Notes: a model not told the origin generated them from the letters alone. Counted from the first letter of the stretch, positions 22,934 to 32,372 are shown. The stretch is DNA of 37,587 bases from an uncultured Porphyromonadaceae bacterium (GCA_900547825.1 URII01000021.1:1-37587); one strand, 5' to 3'. Program-made: numbers and translations.

Positions 22934-24157
22934 ATGAAACGTATTGCTACCGGCAGGGGATTTATTCCGTTGCTTACATTGATTGCCGTATGGTCCCTGT
23001 CGCTGGTGGTGGACCTTCCCGGCCTCGCCATATCGCCCTTGATGAGCGTTGTAGGCAAGGTTTTCCCCGATGCCACTCATTTGGAGTGCCAGTTGCTGGA
23101 GATACTGCCTAATTTCTGCATTTTCCCGTTTATCCTGTTGTCGGGCAAGCTCTCGATGAGCCGCAACAAGGTAGGGCTGGTGGTGCTCGGCCTCACTGTG
23201 TTTCTTCTGTCGGGTATCGCCTATTTCTTTGTCGATTCAATTCTCGGCCTTATAATTGTGAGCTGTGTGCTCGGCATGGGTTGCGGGCTGGTAATACCTC
23301 TTGCGGCAGGATTGCTTGCGGAAATTTTCACAGGCCGTTACCGTCTTGAACAGATGGGTATAAAATCAGGTATCGCCAACGGAACTCTTGTTATAGCAAC
23401 ATTGGCAGTGGGCTTGACAGAGGGGCATGACTGGCACACTCCGTTTGTGGTTTATCTCGTGCCTGTGATACCGCTGATGCTGTCGGTGTTCCTGACGAAG
23501 AAATTCATGTCGCGCAACGGCGGTGGAGAGGTTGAGACACCTTCGGCCCCGCGGCCCGCAGCTACATTGGCGCCCAAGGTGGTTAAACGTCGCCTATGGG
23601 GTGTGATATTCTTCTATCTTGTAGTCACGGTGGCAGGAATAACACTGTCATTCTTCATCCCGTTCCTTATGTCGAGCCACCACATGGGTGATGACGCCAC
23701 CGGTTATGTAAGTGCCGTGTTCTATCTTATGGTCACATTGCCGGGATTCATATTAGGGCGGATTGTGCGTACATTACGCCATATGACTATTCCGGTATGT
23801 ATAGCCATGATGATTGTAGGGCCGCTGATCATTGCGTTCTGTCCCTATCTCACAGCCTATTTTATAGGGGCTTCGCTGATGGGCTTCGGCTATGGTGCAC
23901 TGCAGCCGGTGTTCTATGACAAGGCATCCGAACTGGCACCTTCGGCGGCGCATTCCACAAGAGTGCTGTCATATGTCATGTCGGCCAATTACATAGGTGT
24001 GGCGGTGTGCCCGCTGTTCTTTGTCGGGCTAAGTTCGGTCAAGGCCTTTATAATAAGTGCCGTGTGCATGGCCGTGGTTATGATTGTGGCGATAGTGCGG
24101 CGTAACTCATTTACATTCAGCGTCAACGACGAACTTGCCGCCTACGGTAAGAGATAG
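22934..24157 (+). CDS. Major facilitator superfamily transporter
   Basis: This 407-residue protein has 12 predicted spans, a cytoplasmic loop around residues 190-225 rich in Pro/Ala, and the GMGCGLVIPLAAGLLAEIF helix typical of MFS drug or metabolite exporters. The substrate is unknown. It lies downstream of the decarboxylase-antiporter pair and 56 nt before the porin gene, all on the same strand. It could export or import the amine or its precursor; that link is positional only. Confidence 0.82.
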   Translation: MKRIATGRGFIPLLTLIAVWSLSLVVDLPGLAISPLMSVVGKVFPDATHLECQLLEILPNFCIFPFILLSGKLSMSRNKVGLVVLGLTVFLLSGIAYFFVDSILGLIIVSCVLGMGCGLVIPLAAGLLAEIFTGRYRLEQMGIKSGIANGTLVIATLAVGLTEGHDWHTPFVVYLVPVIPLMLSVFLTKKFMSRNGGGEVETPSAPRPAATLAPKVVKRRLWGVIFFYLVVTVAGITLSFFIPFLMSSHHMGDDATGYVSAVFYLMVTLPGFILGRIVRTLRHMTIPVCIAMMIVGPLIIAFCPYLTAYFIGASLMGFGYGALQPVFYDKASELAPSAAHSTRVLSYVMSANYIGVAVCPLFFVGLSSVKAFIISAVCMAVVMIVAIVRRNSFTFSVNDELAAYGKR

Positions 24158-24213
24158 TTGTTGCTGATGATCCCTTTCAAAGGATGAAAAAATATTTTAA
24201 AGAAATCAGATCG

Positions 24214-25488
24214 ATGAAAACATCAATATTTGTTCCGTTGTCGGTGGCCTTTGCAGTTGCGCCGGCAGTTGCGTCGGCACAGAATGCCGCCGAAGAGGAA
24301 CCCATAGTATCTGTGATTGTAGGTGACGCGGCAGCGGCGCCCGATGTGCAGGTTGAATTTGTCAATAACGCCCCTAAGCATAAGCGCGACAATGGTTTGC
24401 CCCGATTCGCCATAGTTGGTAAGGACAATAAGTTTTATCTCGGTTTGGGCGTGCAGTTTCTCGGCGAAGGACTGGTGGATTTCGGCGACAATATGCCGTC
24501 GCCTTACGCATTCGTTCCTTCGTCAATAACCAAGGCGTCTCCCGGCAACGGCAGTTCGCTTCGCTTTACGGCCCTTACCTCGTCATTTTATATCAATGCC
24601 GTGGCTCTGCCTGGCACCAAGGATAAGGTAGGTGTTTTCTTCAAGGCCGAGATAAACGACGGCAATGATTACGGATTCAGCGTGTCGCATTTCTATGCCA
24701 CGTACCGTGGGTTCCAGGTGGGTTACACATCGAGTCTTTTTGCCGACGGTGCCGCAATGCCTTATACTATCGATGACCAGGGACCTAACGGATCGGCCAA
24801 TCTGACCGTGTTCACCGCCGGATATATCCATAACTTCACTCCTTCGCTGTCGGGAGCTATCGGCATTGACGCTCCTACGGCCGACCTGACCACAGGCCAC
24901 GGCACGGCGTCGGTGAGCCAGCGCATACCGGCCATACCGCTCTATTTTCAGTATGGATGGGGCGGTTCGAGCCATGTGCGCCTGTCGGGTATGGTGCGTC
25001 CGATGCAATACCGCGATGTGGTTGCCGCCAAGAACCGTACGCCCGTGGGGTGGGGTGTCCAGCTGTCGGGTCTCGCACAGGTGGCCAAACCGCTTACGCT
25101 CTACTATGACGCCACTTATGGCCATGGTATAGCCAATTATCTTCAGGACGATACGGATATGAATCTTGATGCGGTGCCCGACGGTGACAAGCCCGGACAT
25201 TGCAGCCTCGTCAGGTCGCTGGGCCTTACGGCCGGCTTGACCTACAACATAACACCGAAGCTTTCCTTTAATGCGGCCTACAGCCACGTCACAAACTGGA
25301 ATGCCTCAGGCGCCCTTCCCGGAGAGGATCAATACCGTTACGGCGATTATATAGCCGCCAACTTGATCTATTCCATTAACAAGATTGTCGGTGTGGGCAT
25401 AGAATATGACTATGGCCACCGCAAGTCATTTGACTCCGCCTCGCTCCACGTCAACCGCCTCCAGGCCCAGCTGTCCGTCACCTTCTGA
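24214..25488 (+). CDS. Outer-membrane porin (DcaP-like beta-barrel)
   Basis: This is a 424-residue protein. The signal peptide MKTSIFVPLSVAFAVAPAVA ends with ASA-Q. The mature part is rich in alternating beta-strand patterns and ends in Phe (LQAQLSVTF), the classical outer-membrane barrel signature. The open frame starts 10 codons earlier at 24184, but the ATG at 24214 gives a clean signal peptide. It is similar in type to DcaP/trimeric porins of Bacteroidetes. It follows the MFS gene closely, suggesting a cell-envelope uptake route for the same solute. The family call is moderate; the outer-membrane location is well supported. Confidence 0.75.
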   Translation: MKTSIFVPLSVAFAVAPAVASAQNAAEEEPIVSVIVGDAAAAPDVQVEFVNNAPKHKRDNGLPRFAIVGKDNKFYLGLGVQFLGEGLVDFGDNMPSPYAFVPSSITKASPGNGSSLRFTALTSSFYINAVALPGTKDKVGVFFKAEINDGNDYGFSVSHFYATYRGFQVGYTSSLFADGAAMPYTIDDQGPNGSANLTVFTAGYIHNFTPSLSGAIGIDAPTADLTTGHGTASVSQRIPAIPLYFQYGWGGSSHVRLSGMVRPMQYRDVVAAKNRTPVGWGVQLSGLAQVAKPLTLYYDATYGHGIANYLQDDTDMNLDAVPDGDKPGHCSLVRSLGLTAGLTYNITPKLSFNAAYSHVTNWNASGALPGEDQYRYGDYIAANLIYSINKIVGVGIEYDYGHRKSFDSASLHVNRLQAQLSVTF

Positions 25489-25504
25489 CCTCCGCACACT
25501 AAAC

Positions 25505-25546
25505 CACACATGGCACCTCATGTATTTACACGGGATGCCATGTGTG
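25505..25546 (+). terminator. Hairpin downstream of the porin gene
   Basis: CACACATGGCA (25505-25515) and TGCCATGTGTG (25536-25546) form an 11-bp perfect stem with a 20-nt loop, 17 nt after the stop codon. Confidence 0.5.
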
Positions 25547-25574
25547 TTTCTATCAATATCGATTAGGATAATAT

Positions 25575-25601
25575 AAAAAGCCGCCATGGGGCGGCTTTTT
25601 T
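25575..25601. terminator. Bidirectional terminator between the porin gene and gldN
   Basis: AAAAAGCCGCC - ATGG - GGCGGCTTTTTT is a compact GC stem flanked by A and T runs. It can end transcription of both the plus-strand porin unit and the minus-strand gld operon. Confidence 0.85.
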
Positions 25602-25624
25602 GTGATGGATGGAGAGGGGATCGG

Positions 25625-26851
25625 TCAGCGTCGGCGGTTGCGGACAGAGCGGGTGGCCGACGAGCTGGTGCTTTTGGGGGCTTTGGGCTTTTTGGCCTTC
25701 TGTTTCTTGGGTTCTTTAGATTTTGAATCCTTGTTTTTATCTTTATCCTTGTCCTTGTTTCCGCGTGAGCTGCGGCGTGAGCGTGAGTTGGTTTTCTCAG
25801 GTTTGGCTTCTTCGGTGCTTACGGCTGGAGTGCCTTCCGCTCCTTCGCCTGCGGCTACAGTGCCTTCGGCCGCTTCGGCGGCAGCAAGGGCCGCTGCTTC
25901 GGCTTCCTCGGCAGCCTTGGCTTCGGCCTCACGGCGTGCCTCAAGTTCCTCAAGTGTGGGAACCCACAGCTGCTTGCCGAAGTTTTCAAGCGACTGCTGT
26001 ATGCTGTCCTGGGCATGCTTGCGCTGGTCGGGATCGGAATATATTTGTGCCAATGTGCGGTTGCGCAGGTTGCGGGTCTTGTAGATGTCACCGTCGTAGA
26101 GGCCGAGGGTGAAGTAGTCGGCCAAGGTGTGGGTGGCAAGGTTGTTGTTGTCGGATGTGAAGATAGGGTTGGCCGACAGGTATGGCTTCAGATCCTCGTA
26201 TTTTACCCAGAACATGGGGTAGCGCATTGCTTCGCCACCGAAGTCGCCGGCACGGTGCAGCACGGGACAGATGGCTTCCACGCGGGTTTTCATGCGGTTG
26301 CTGCGGGTGTCGAATTCCCAACGTTCCACGATATAATATGTCAGTACCTCGTTGGCGGGCACATCGCTTTCGTCGATGGTGAATTTGGGGTGTTTGTCGG
26401 TGGATCCCTTGGCTGCGGTGTGGAGTATGTGGAAGCGGTCGAGCAGATCCTTCACTTTGATGCGGTACTGGTCGGTGAACACTTCGCGTCCGTCGAGATA
26501 TTCATAGGCCGGAAGCTGGTCGGCAGCGAGGAGACGCATTATGATGCGGAACAGGTTTTCCTGTCCGTCGACAATATCCTCGGGGTAGTAGAGCGCAGTG
26601 TTGGCATCGCGGTTCAGATCAAGTTCGCGGTACACTACTCGCATCCAGGCAAGGTCGGCGTCGCTCGGTGCGGTTTCCTCCATGTGCGACTGCATGCGCT
26701 GGGTCACTTGCGGCCCTGCGGCTGTGCGGTTGCGGTCGCGGTCACCGTCGCGGCGGCGCACTACGCTGCTCGACGACGAATCCTGGGCCAAAGCTGTTGC
26801 GGCTGACCCGATGAGCAGCATGAGAATCAGTATTATGCGGGATTGCTTCAT
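25625..26851 (-). CDS. gldN: Type IX secretion system / gliding protein GldN (PorN) with a long charged tail
   Basis: This is a 408-residue periplasmic protein. The signal peptide SRIILILMLLIGSAATALAQ is followed by a GldN core (ALYYPEDIVDGQENLFRIIM, QYRIKVKDLLDRFHI, LTYYIVERWEF, CPVLHRAGD) to about residue 300. The last ~105 residues are low-complexity: an Ala/Glu repeat, then RGNKDKDKDKNKDSKSKEPK, then Arg-rich to the end. Usual GldN/PorN proteins are near 300-360 residues, so the tail is extra. GldN forms the periplasmic ring with GldK. It is last in porP-gldK-gldL-gldM-gldN. Confidence 0.92.
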   Translation of the reverse strand: MKQSRIILILMLLIGSAATALAQDSSSSSVVRRRDGDRDRNRTAAGPQVTQRMQSHMEETAPSDADLAWMRVVYRELDLNRDANTALYYPEDIVDGQENLFRIIMRLLAADQLPAYEYLDGREVFTDQYRIKVKDLLDRFHILHTAAKGSTDKHPKFTIDESDVPANEVLTYYIVERWEFDTRSNRMKTRVEAICPVLHRAGDFGGEAMRYPMFWVKYEDLKPYLSANPIFTSDNNNLATHTLADYFTLGLYDGDIYKTRNLRNRTLAQIYSDPDQRKHAQDSIQQSLENFGKQLWVPTLEELEARREAEAKAAEEAEAAALAAAEAAEGTVAAGEGAEGTPAVSTEEAKPEKTNSRSRRSSRGNKDKDKDKNKDSKSKEPKKQKAKKPKAPKSTSSSATRSVRNRRR

Positions 26852-26893
26852 TGTAGTATGCTTGTTGGGGGAGGTATGTTTCTGTGGTTCGGA

Positions 26894-28456
26894 TTAGTTG
26901 ACAATAACTTCCACGGGGTTGAGTGTGCGCTCCACACCGTCGGGACCTATGGCCCGTATGCGGGATATATAGAACCGTTTGCCGCGCGACAGGCGCTTGA
27001 ACGAATCTTTCTGTCGTGACGAGAACTGAGCTCCGGCCGAAACTTCGGGAATGGCATTGCCCATCGAGTCGAAGAACACGGTTTCGAACGAGAGCACTTT
27101 GAACGCTATGTTGAGCATATCGTCGTCGATTGCCGCGCTGAGGCCCGAGGCGTTCAGCAGCTGTTGCTTGGCAAAGGGTTTGCCTCCGCGGTAGCGTTCC
27201 TCGTGACCGTTGGCGCCGGGAAACGCTATGTAGGCGGTGGGGTCAGGTAGACGGCGCACACGGAATGCGGTGGTGTTGACTGTCTGTTGCGATCCGTCCA
27301 CGTTGGCTGTTACCGTTATCACGGCTTCGGTACCCACCGTTGTGGGTTTCGCTATCCATGTGTCGCCATTGCGTGTAAGGGTGCCGTTGGTCATGGATGC
27401 GGTCACATTGGCCATCGGTATTCCCGGCACGGATATGGATATGGGGTTGTCTATGCCGGCATAGAGCACGTTCATCATTGTGGCCGACACGGTGGCCGAC
27501 GGTTCCATTACGGTGTAGCTCGACTGGAACGGATGGCGTGTCTCGGTGCCGTCGCCGTGATTCACGAGGATATATCCCGAATAGTCGAACGAGCCTGTGC
27601 TTCCGGTGGCGAATTCATAAAGGCCACGGTCGTTGCCGAGCTTTTTGCCGTTGATCCATACTTCGGGGCGGGCCGTTGTGTCCACAGCTGCGAGCACTAT
27701 GTTGGCCGAATATTTGCCTCCGCGCATCACAAAGCGGCTCTGGGGTATGACGAACGCATTGAGTTCGTTGACCCTAACATCACCTGCGTCGACTGACGCA
27801 AGGAGTGTGGAGAGTGCCTCGCCTTCGGCAAAACGCACGTCATTCTGGAGTTTTGTAAGAAGTGTGACGGCTGCCACGACGGGCTGGTTCTCGAATTTGG
27901 CTTCCTCCCATTTCACGGGTATTACCACTCCGGGACGCCGTATGGGGTCCGTTGCCAATGTGGCATGGATGGAGGAGCGTTTGGCTGTGTCGGGTATGAG
28001 TGCGGTTATGTAATCGCGGTAAGTATCGATGGATTTGCGCAGGGCCTCACCGCGGCGCGACGCGGGATTGAGCATCACCACGGCGGCGCTTTCGAGGTCG
28101 TCGCGGCGCTGTATGTCGTTCACGTCGGCACCGTCGCCGTCAGCTTCCGTAACTATCATTACCTTGAGAGAGTCTATAAGCTGATAGAGTTTCGATGCGT
28201 TGCCTCTTACTTCGGCTGCTTTCGAGAGCCATACCTTACCTTTCTCGGGGTTTTGCATGGCGAATGCCTCGAGGGAGTTGAATATGGCGTCGTTGCGCCG
28301 CGCGGTGTTGGCGTTGGTGCGCGCCAGTCCGTCCTCAACCTGTGTAAAGCCGTCGAGAACGTCGCTCGACACGTTGAGTGCGAGCATTGCCGTGAGGACG
28401 ATATACATCAGGTTGATCATCCTTTGGCGCGGACTGAGTCGGGTGTTTGATGCCAT
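26894..28456 (-). CDS. gldM: Type IX secretion system motor protein GldM (PorM)
   Basis: This 520-residue protein begins with a single membrane helix, MINLMYIVLTAMLALNVSS (~11-29), preceded by basic residues. A long helical periplasmic stretch follows, then beta domains (RFVMRGGKYSANIVLAAVDT, ISVSVPGIPMANVTAS) ending LNPVEVIVN. Length and layout fit GldM, which with GldL forms the proton-driven motor and transmits force to the GldK/N ring. It lies 49 nt downstream of gldL and 42 nt upstream of gldN. Confidence 0.94.
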   Translation of the reverse strand: MASNTRLSPRQRMINLMYIVLTAMLALNVSSDVLDGFTQVEDGLARTNANTARRNDAIFNSLEAFAMQNPEKGKVWLSKAAEVRGNASKLYQLIDSLKVMIVTEADGDGADVNDIQRRDDLESAAVVMLNPASRRGEALRKSIDTYRDYITALIPDTAKRSSIHATLATDPIRRPGVVIPVKWEEAKFENQPVVAAVTLLTKLQNDVRFAEGEALSTLLASVDAGDVRVNELNAFVIPQSRFVMRGGKYSANIVLAAVDTTARPEVWINGKKLGNDRGLYEFATGSTGSFDYSGYILVNHGDGTETRHPFQSSYTVMEPSATVSATMMNVLYAGIDNPISISVPGIPMANVTASMTNGTLTRNGDTWIAKPTTVGTEAVITVTANVDGSQQTVNTTAFRVRRLPDPTAYIAFPGANGHEERYRGGKPFAKQQLLNASGLSAAIDDDMLNIAFKVLSFETVFFDSMGNAIPEVSAGAQFSSRQKDSFKRLSRGKRFYISRIRAIGPDGVERTLNPVEVIVN

Positions 28457-28505
28457 TTATATGTTGTTGCGTAAAATGCTTGTGGGGTTGATTATGAATG
28501 TGGTA

Positions 28506-29486
28506 TCACACGCGTGGAGCGTCAGCTCCCATTTCGGCAGGGGAGGGGCCTCCGCCGGGCATGGGGCGGTACATGTTCACGGTCATGGCGTGGATCATCT
28601 TTTCATATACCTGATTGAGCTGCTGCATGTAGCGGGCCATCTTCTCGGTCTCCTCATAGTAGCGCATGCTCTGTGCCGAGCTTTTCTCGTACATGTCGCG
28701 TATGTCCTTTATGCCTCGGTTCACGCGGTCAATCGAATCGAGCTGCGACGACACACTCTTGAGCTGTATCTCATAAATGGTGTTGAGGCCGCCGATGTTG
28801 CGGTTGAGATCCTGCATCTGTGCCACATAGCCGGAGGAGCTCTGCGATATGTTTTCGGAGTTTTCGGTTATGGCGCGGTAAGAGTCGAGGAGCACACGGC
28901 TCACTTCGTTGAGCGACTGTGTGGTGTCCTTGAGCTGCTGCATCTGTTCGGCTATGCCGGCCATCTGCGACAGATACTGCTGGGTGGCTTCGGTGAGCGA
29001 CGCCATCTGCGACAGCTGCTCGGATGCAGCCGACATGCGGGCTATGCTTTCCGAGAGCGAGCGGGTGTCGTCCTCGCTCAGGTCAATGCCGGCGGGAAGT
29101 CCCACGGCAGCGCGTGCCTGCGAAGCGGTAACACCTGTTTCGGCCACAGTCCCTCCATATCCACCGCCGCCGTTGATCACTATGCCGGAACCGCCGTTGA
29201 AGTCGGGCCGGTCGTCAGGATCCTTGGTCGAGAACACGGGGAACACCTCTTCCCAATGGTATTCCTTGGCCGGGCGGTCAAAAGCGGTGAGGATGAACAT
29301 CAGCACCTCTGTGCCCATACCGATACAGAGCAGGGTGTTGCCGCCGGGAAGGTGCAATATCTTGAACAGTGCACCCCATATCACGATGGCGGCGCCTATG
29401 GAGTAAGCGAAGTTGAAGAAGCGCTGACCCTTTTCTCCGTGTAGGAAGCGCTCGATGCCGTTGGCGTATTTTCTGATTTTAACCAT
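28506..29486 (-). CDS. gldL: Type IX secretion system motor protein GldL (PorL)
   Basis: This is a 326-residue protein. Two transmembrane helices lie near the N-terminus (NFAYSIGAAIVIWGALFKIL and NTLLCIGMGTEVLMFILTAF), including the family glutamate in the second. A long cytoplasmic coiled-coil region (ARMSAASEQLSQMASLTEAT, MQQLKDTTQSLNEVSRVLL) reaches to the C-terminus. With GldM it converts proton flow to rotation or force. It starts 12 nt after the natural end of gldK. Confidence 0.93.
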   Translation of the reverse strand: MVKIRKYANGIERFLHGEKGQRFFNFAYSIGAAIVIWGALFKILHLPGGNTLLCIGMGTEVLMFILTAFDRPAKEYHWEEVFPVFSTKDPDDRPDFNGGSGIVINGGGGYGGTVAETGVTASQARAAVGLPAGIDLSEDDTRSLSESIARMSAASEQLSQMASLTEATQQYLSQMAGIAEQMQQLKDTTQSLNEVSRVLLDSYRAITENSENISQSSSGYVAQMQDLNRNIGGLNTIYEIQLKSVSSQLDSIDRVNRGIKDIRDMYEKSSAQSMRYYEETEKMARYMQQLNQVYEKMIHAMTVNMYRPMPGGGPSPAEMGADAPRV

Positions 29487-29498
29487 AATGCTTCTTGA

Positions 29499-30929
29499 TT
29501 ACTTCTTGCTGCGTTTCTGAGTGCCTTTGGCGAAGCCTATCTGCGAGCGGACGTTGCGGAATCCTATATCGCTCAGCTGTTCGTTCTAGTATTCCCACTG
29601 ACGCAGATCGCTTCTGAGATTGCGTGCCGCGTCTTTCCAAGAGCCTCCTCTGACAATTTTGCGCTTCATCTTGTAGGGGTCTTCCTTTGCGGCATCGTAT
29701 CGGTATTCGGGATTGAGGTCGCTTGTGAGCCTGTCGATGCTCTCAGTATAGGCTGTCGATGTCCATTCCGAGACGTTACCGGCCATATCGTAGAGCCCGA
29801 AATCGTTGGGTTTGAAAGTGCCTACAGCCGAGGTGATTACGTGTCCGTCGCGCACGAAGTCGCCCTCAAGCGGCTTGAAGTTGGCATAGAAACACCCTTT
29901 TTCGGCCATAGGCAGATTACCCGTCCACGGGAATTTATTTTCGTTTTTCCCGGCTCTTGCCGCATATTCCCATTCGGCTTCGGTGGGAAGTCTGTACGGT
30001 TCGATAACAACGGCGTTACGTCCCACCGAACCTTTCAAGAGCGCGGTACGCCAAGCGCAGAATGCATTCGCTTGTTCCCACGAAACTCCTACGACCGGAT
30101 AGTCGTTATAGCCGGCATGGGAGAAATAGAGTCTCACGTATGGCTCGTTGTAGGCATTCTCGAAGTCGTTTACCCACACGGTGGTATCGGGGTAGATATT
30201 GACGATGTAGGTATTGAGGAAGTCAAACTCGCTGCCTAATGGCCGTGTGATGGTTTCGCGAATGATACGCCCGTCTTCGTCGATATATGCGGTATCTTTG
30301 GATATCATTACTATTTCATCGTAGTCGGGGGTATGGTCGGTGTTGAGGTCACGGCGTGCCGGGTCGAGACGATTCTTCCGTTTGGATGCCTCGGTGTGGT
30401 CGAAGATCTCGTAGCGGTAGTTCATTTGGGAGGCGTCGAGTTGGCGTTCTCCCGTAATGGGGTTGATTCTGTACACGCTTTCGATGGCACGCGCTTCGTC
30501 TTCATTGGGATTTCTCCACGGAATGGCTTTATCCCAATTCAACCGAGGCTTGATGGGGTTTCCCTCCCGGTCTTCTTCGATTTTGAACACTTCGTTGCCT
30601 CCATAGGCGGGATCGGCGAGGCGTTCCCGAATGATAGAGTCGCGTACCCAGAATACAAATTGTTTGTATTTTGAGTTGGTGATTTCTGTTTCGTCCATCC
30701 AGAAGGCATCGATAGAGACTGCCCTCGGTTCTTGTTGTGTTCCCCAAATACTGTCCTTCTCGGCCGGTCCCATTTTATAGGATCCACGAGAAATGAGAAC
30801 CATACCGTAGGGTGTAGGCTCATTCCATGCCGTACCTCCGACACCTGTAACTTCACCGCTATGGCGCGACGAAGGTGCGCATGCTGCGACGAGAATGGCA
30901 AGGGTGATATACACGATTATCTTTTTCAT
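29499..30929 (-). pseudogene. gldK: Type IX secretion lipoprotein GldK (PorK), interrupted by an in-frame amber codon
   Basis: The gene starts with a lipoprotein signal (IIVYITLAILVAAC, Cys17) and carries a formylglycine-generating-enzyme-like fold (DAFWMDETEITNSKYKQFVF, VSWEQANAFCAWR, YRLPTEAEWEYAARAG, DMAGNVSEW). The frame meets TAG at 29586-29588 after LRSDLRQWEY, giving 447 residues. In the same frame it continues NEQLSDIGFRNVRSQIGFAK and ends at TAA 29499-29501, 28 codons later. The GFR segment after the stop is the conserved end of this fold. GldK is essential for the secretion ring, so a mutation, read-through or a sequencing error are all possible. It is the second gene of the operon, 3 nt after porP. 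Confidence 0.85.
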
Positions 30930-30932
30930 AGG

Positions 30933-31880
30933 CTACATTATGCGTATGCTTTTGTGTTTATTTTTATTTTTATCGGACAGGTCGAGTTTCAAACTGTATC
31001 CGAGAAATACTTCGTGGCTTCCGCTACTGGCTTTTACAATGGCCGATACCGGGTAGTCGTAGGCATATCCCGCTATAAAGTTTTTATATTCCGCACCTAT
31101 CATAAATATACATGCGTCTTTCCAGCGATATGAAAGGCCTCCCCAGAACAGTTTGTTGTATTTTACACGGCAGGATAACTCGTACTGCGTGATGTTGAGG
31201 TTGCTTTTCACCATCATGGAGGGCTGCACTTCATATAACGTGTTTTTAATGGGAATATTGCTCCCGGCGATAAAATAATAGGATCTGCCGATGTATGTTT
31301 CGTATTTGTCTTCAAAGGTAATCGATGGCTCGTTGAGGTGTGAGACCGAAATTCCCGCGTAGAACCACGGGTGGGTGTACCATGCCCCGAAAGACATATC
31401 GAACGACATGCCTTGCAACTCGGTAGTGGGGATTCCGTCGTCGGTGGCTTGATGGTAATCGCTCGTGGGTATGCTGACTTGTGTGCCGTCGAAACGTTCG
31501 TCGAGCATTCCCAGTTGTATGCCGAGGCTGAGTACTCCTTTCCATAATTTGATTTTGAAGGCATATTGCGCTCCTAAAATCAGATGGGAGTATAGCCCTT
31601 CGGTTTCGGAAGTGACGACCAGTCCTACTCCGTGGTTCTGTTTCAAGAATTTGAAAGGCATGTCGCCTGTCACGAAATAGGTTTGAGGGGCTCCCGGCAT
31701 ACCTATCCATTGTTGCCGGGTGGAGGTGAGTATGTTGAGTTTGTCGGAACTTCCCGCAGCTGCCGGATTGTAATAGCCGGGCAGAGCCCAGTATTGGCTG
31801 AACTGCGTATCGATCTGAGCCTTTGCTGTGGCAAAGACCAAACAACACAGGGTTAGAATAACGATTCTTACAATCTGCAT
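30933..31880 (-). CDS. porP: PorP/SprF-type outer-membrane protein
   Basis: This 315-residue protein has a signal peptide (MQIVRIVILTLCCLVFATAKA) and starts the mature part with QIDTQFSQYWALPGYYNPAAAGSSD, the hallmark of the PorP/SprF family. Beta-barrel strands alternate through to YSLKLDLSD. It is an outer-membrane component that anchors the type IX ring or helps surface attachment. It is first in the operon and lies 3 nt before gldK. A gldK-adjacent copy is normally the core PorP. Confidence 0.9.
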   Translation of the reverse strand: MQIVRIVILTLCCLVFATAKAQIDTQFSQYWALPGYYNPAAAGSSDKLNILTSTRQQWIGMPGAPQTYFVTGDMPFKFLKQNHGVGLVVTSETEGLYSHLILGAQYAFKIKLWKGVLSLGIQLGMLDERFDGTQVSIPTSDYHQATDDGIPTTELQGMSFDMSFGAWYTHPWFYAGISVSHLNEPSITFEDKYETYIGRSYYFIAGSNIPIKNTLYEVQPSMMVKSNLNITQYELSCRVKYNKLFWGGLSYRWKDACIFMIGAEYKNFIAGYAYDYPVSAIVKASSGSHEVFLGYSLKLDLSDKNKNKHKSIRIM

Positions 31881-32049
31881 ACTCTCTTTTCCAGACTTTT
31901 CGGGGGGTACACACCGAAGTCCGGATATTTATAATAACTGAAAATAGCCTTTAAAATTGTTTGACACAACTGTTTTCGGATGCGAAATTACGAAAAGAGA
32001 AAATATATGAGCGCTTTTTCGCTCCGAAAAATGCGAGACTAGTCCCGCA

Positions 32050-32080
32050 GAGCTTATCTTGTTCACAAAAAGATAAGCTC
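32050..32080. terminator. Perfect 11-bp hairpin before the promoter array
   Basis: GAGCTTATCTT (32050-32060) and AAGATAAGCTC (32070-32080) enclose a 9-nt loop. Downstream on the plus strand GATCGAGTTTTT follows, so it could insulate the glycan operon or act as an operator. No plus-strand gene precedes it, which makes a plain terminator role doubtful. Confidence 0.4.
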
Positions 32081-32166
32081 GATCGAGTTTTTGCTTTCGA
32101 CTTTCATTATCTTTGGATAAGATAGGCTGCGGTTCGGTATTGTCAAATTGAAAACTACGTTTTCAT

Positions 32167-32197
32167 TTGCCACTACACTCACCTTTCGCTATCTTTG
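32167..32197 (+). promoter_or_regulatory. Array promoter 1
   Basis: TTG (32167-32169), 20 nt, TATCTTTG (32190-32197): a full Bacteroidetes consensus. Confidence 0.65.
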
Positions 32198-32254
32198 TGA
32201 GTACGAAGATAGGATTGCAGCTCGGCATAGTCAAATCGGAAACGAGGTTTCCGT

Positions 32255-32285
32255 TTGCCTCTGCACTCACCTTTCACTATCTTTG
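32255..32285 (+). promoter_or_regulatory. Array promoter 2
   Basis: TTG (32255-32257), 20 nt, TATCTTTG (32278-32285), identical architecture to promoter 1. Confidence 0.65.
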
Positions 32286-32341
32286 TGAGTACGAAGATAG
32301 GCTGCGGTTCGGTATAGTCAAATCGGAAACGGGATTTCCGT

Positions 32342-32372
32342 TTGCCTCTGCTCTCACCTTTCACTATCTTTG
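32342..32372 (+). promoter_or_regulatory. Array promoter 3
   Basis: TTG (32342-32344), 20 nt, TATCTTTG (32365-32372). Confidence 0.65.

Noticed and set aside
24583..25287. 234-residue minus-strand frame inside the porin gene
   Set aside because: The plus-strand product has a signal peptide and outer-membrane barrel C-terminus; the antisense frame has neither.
28200..29444. 414-residue plus-strand open frame
   Set aside because: It lies opposite gldL and the start of gldM, whose proteins are clearly recognisable; the antisense frame is a codon-bias artefact.
29586..29588. Recoding of TAG as pyrrolysine in gldK
   Set aside because: No pyl genes in the window and no precedent in this family; nonsense mutation, suppression or a base error is simpler.
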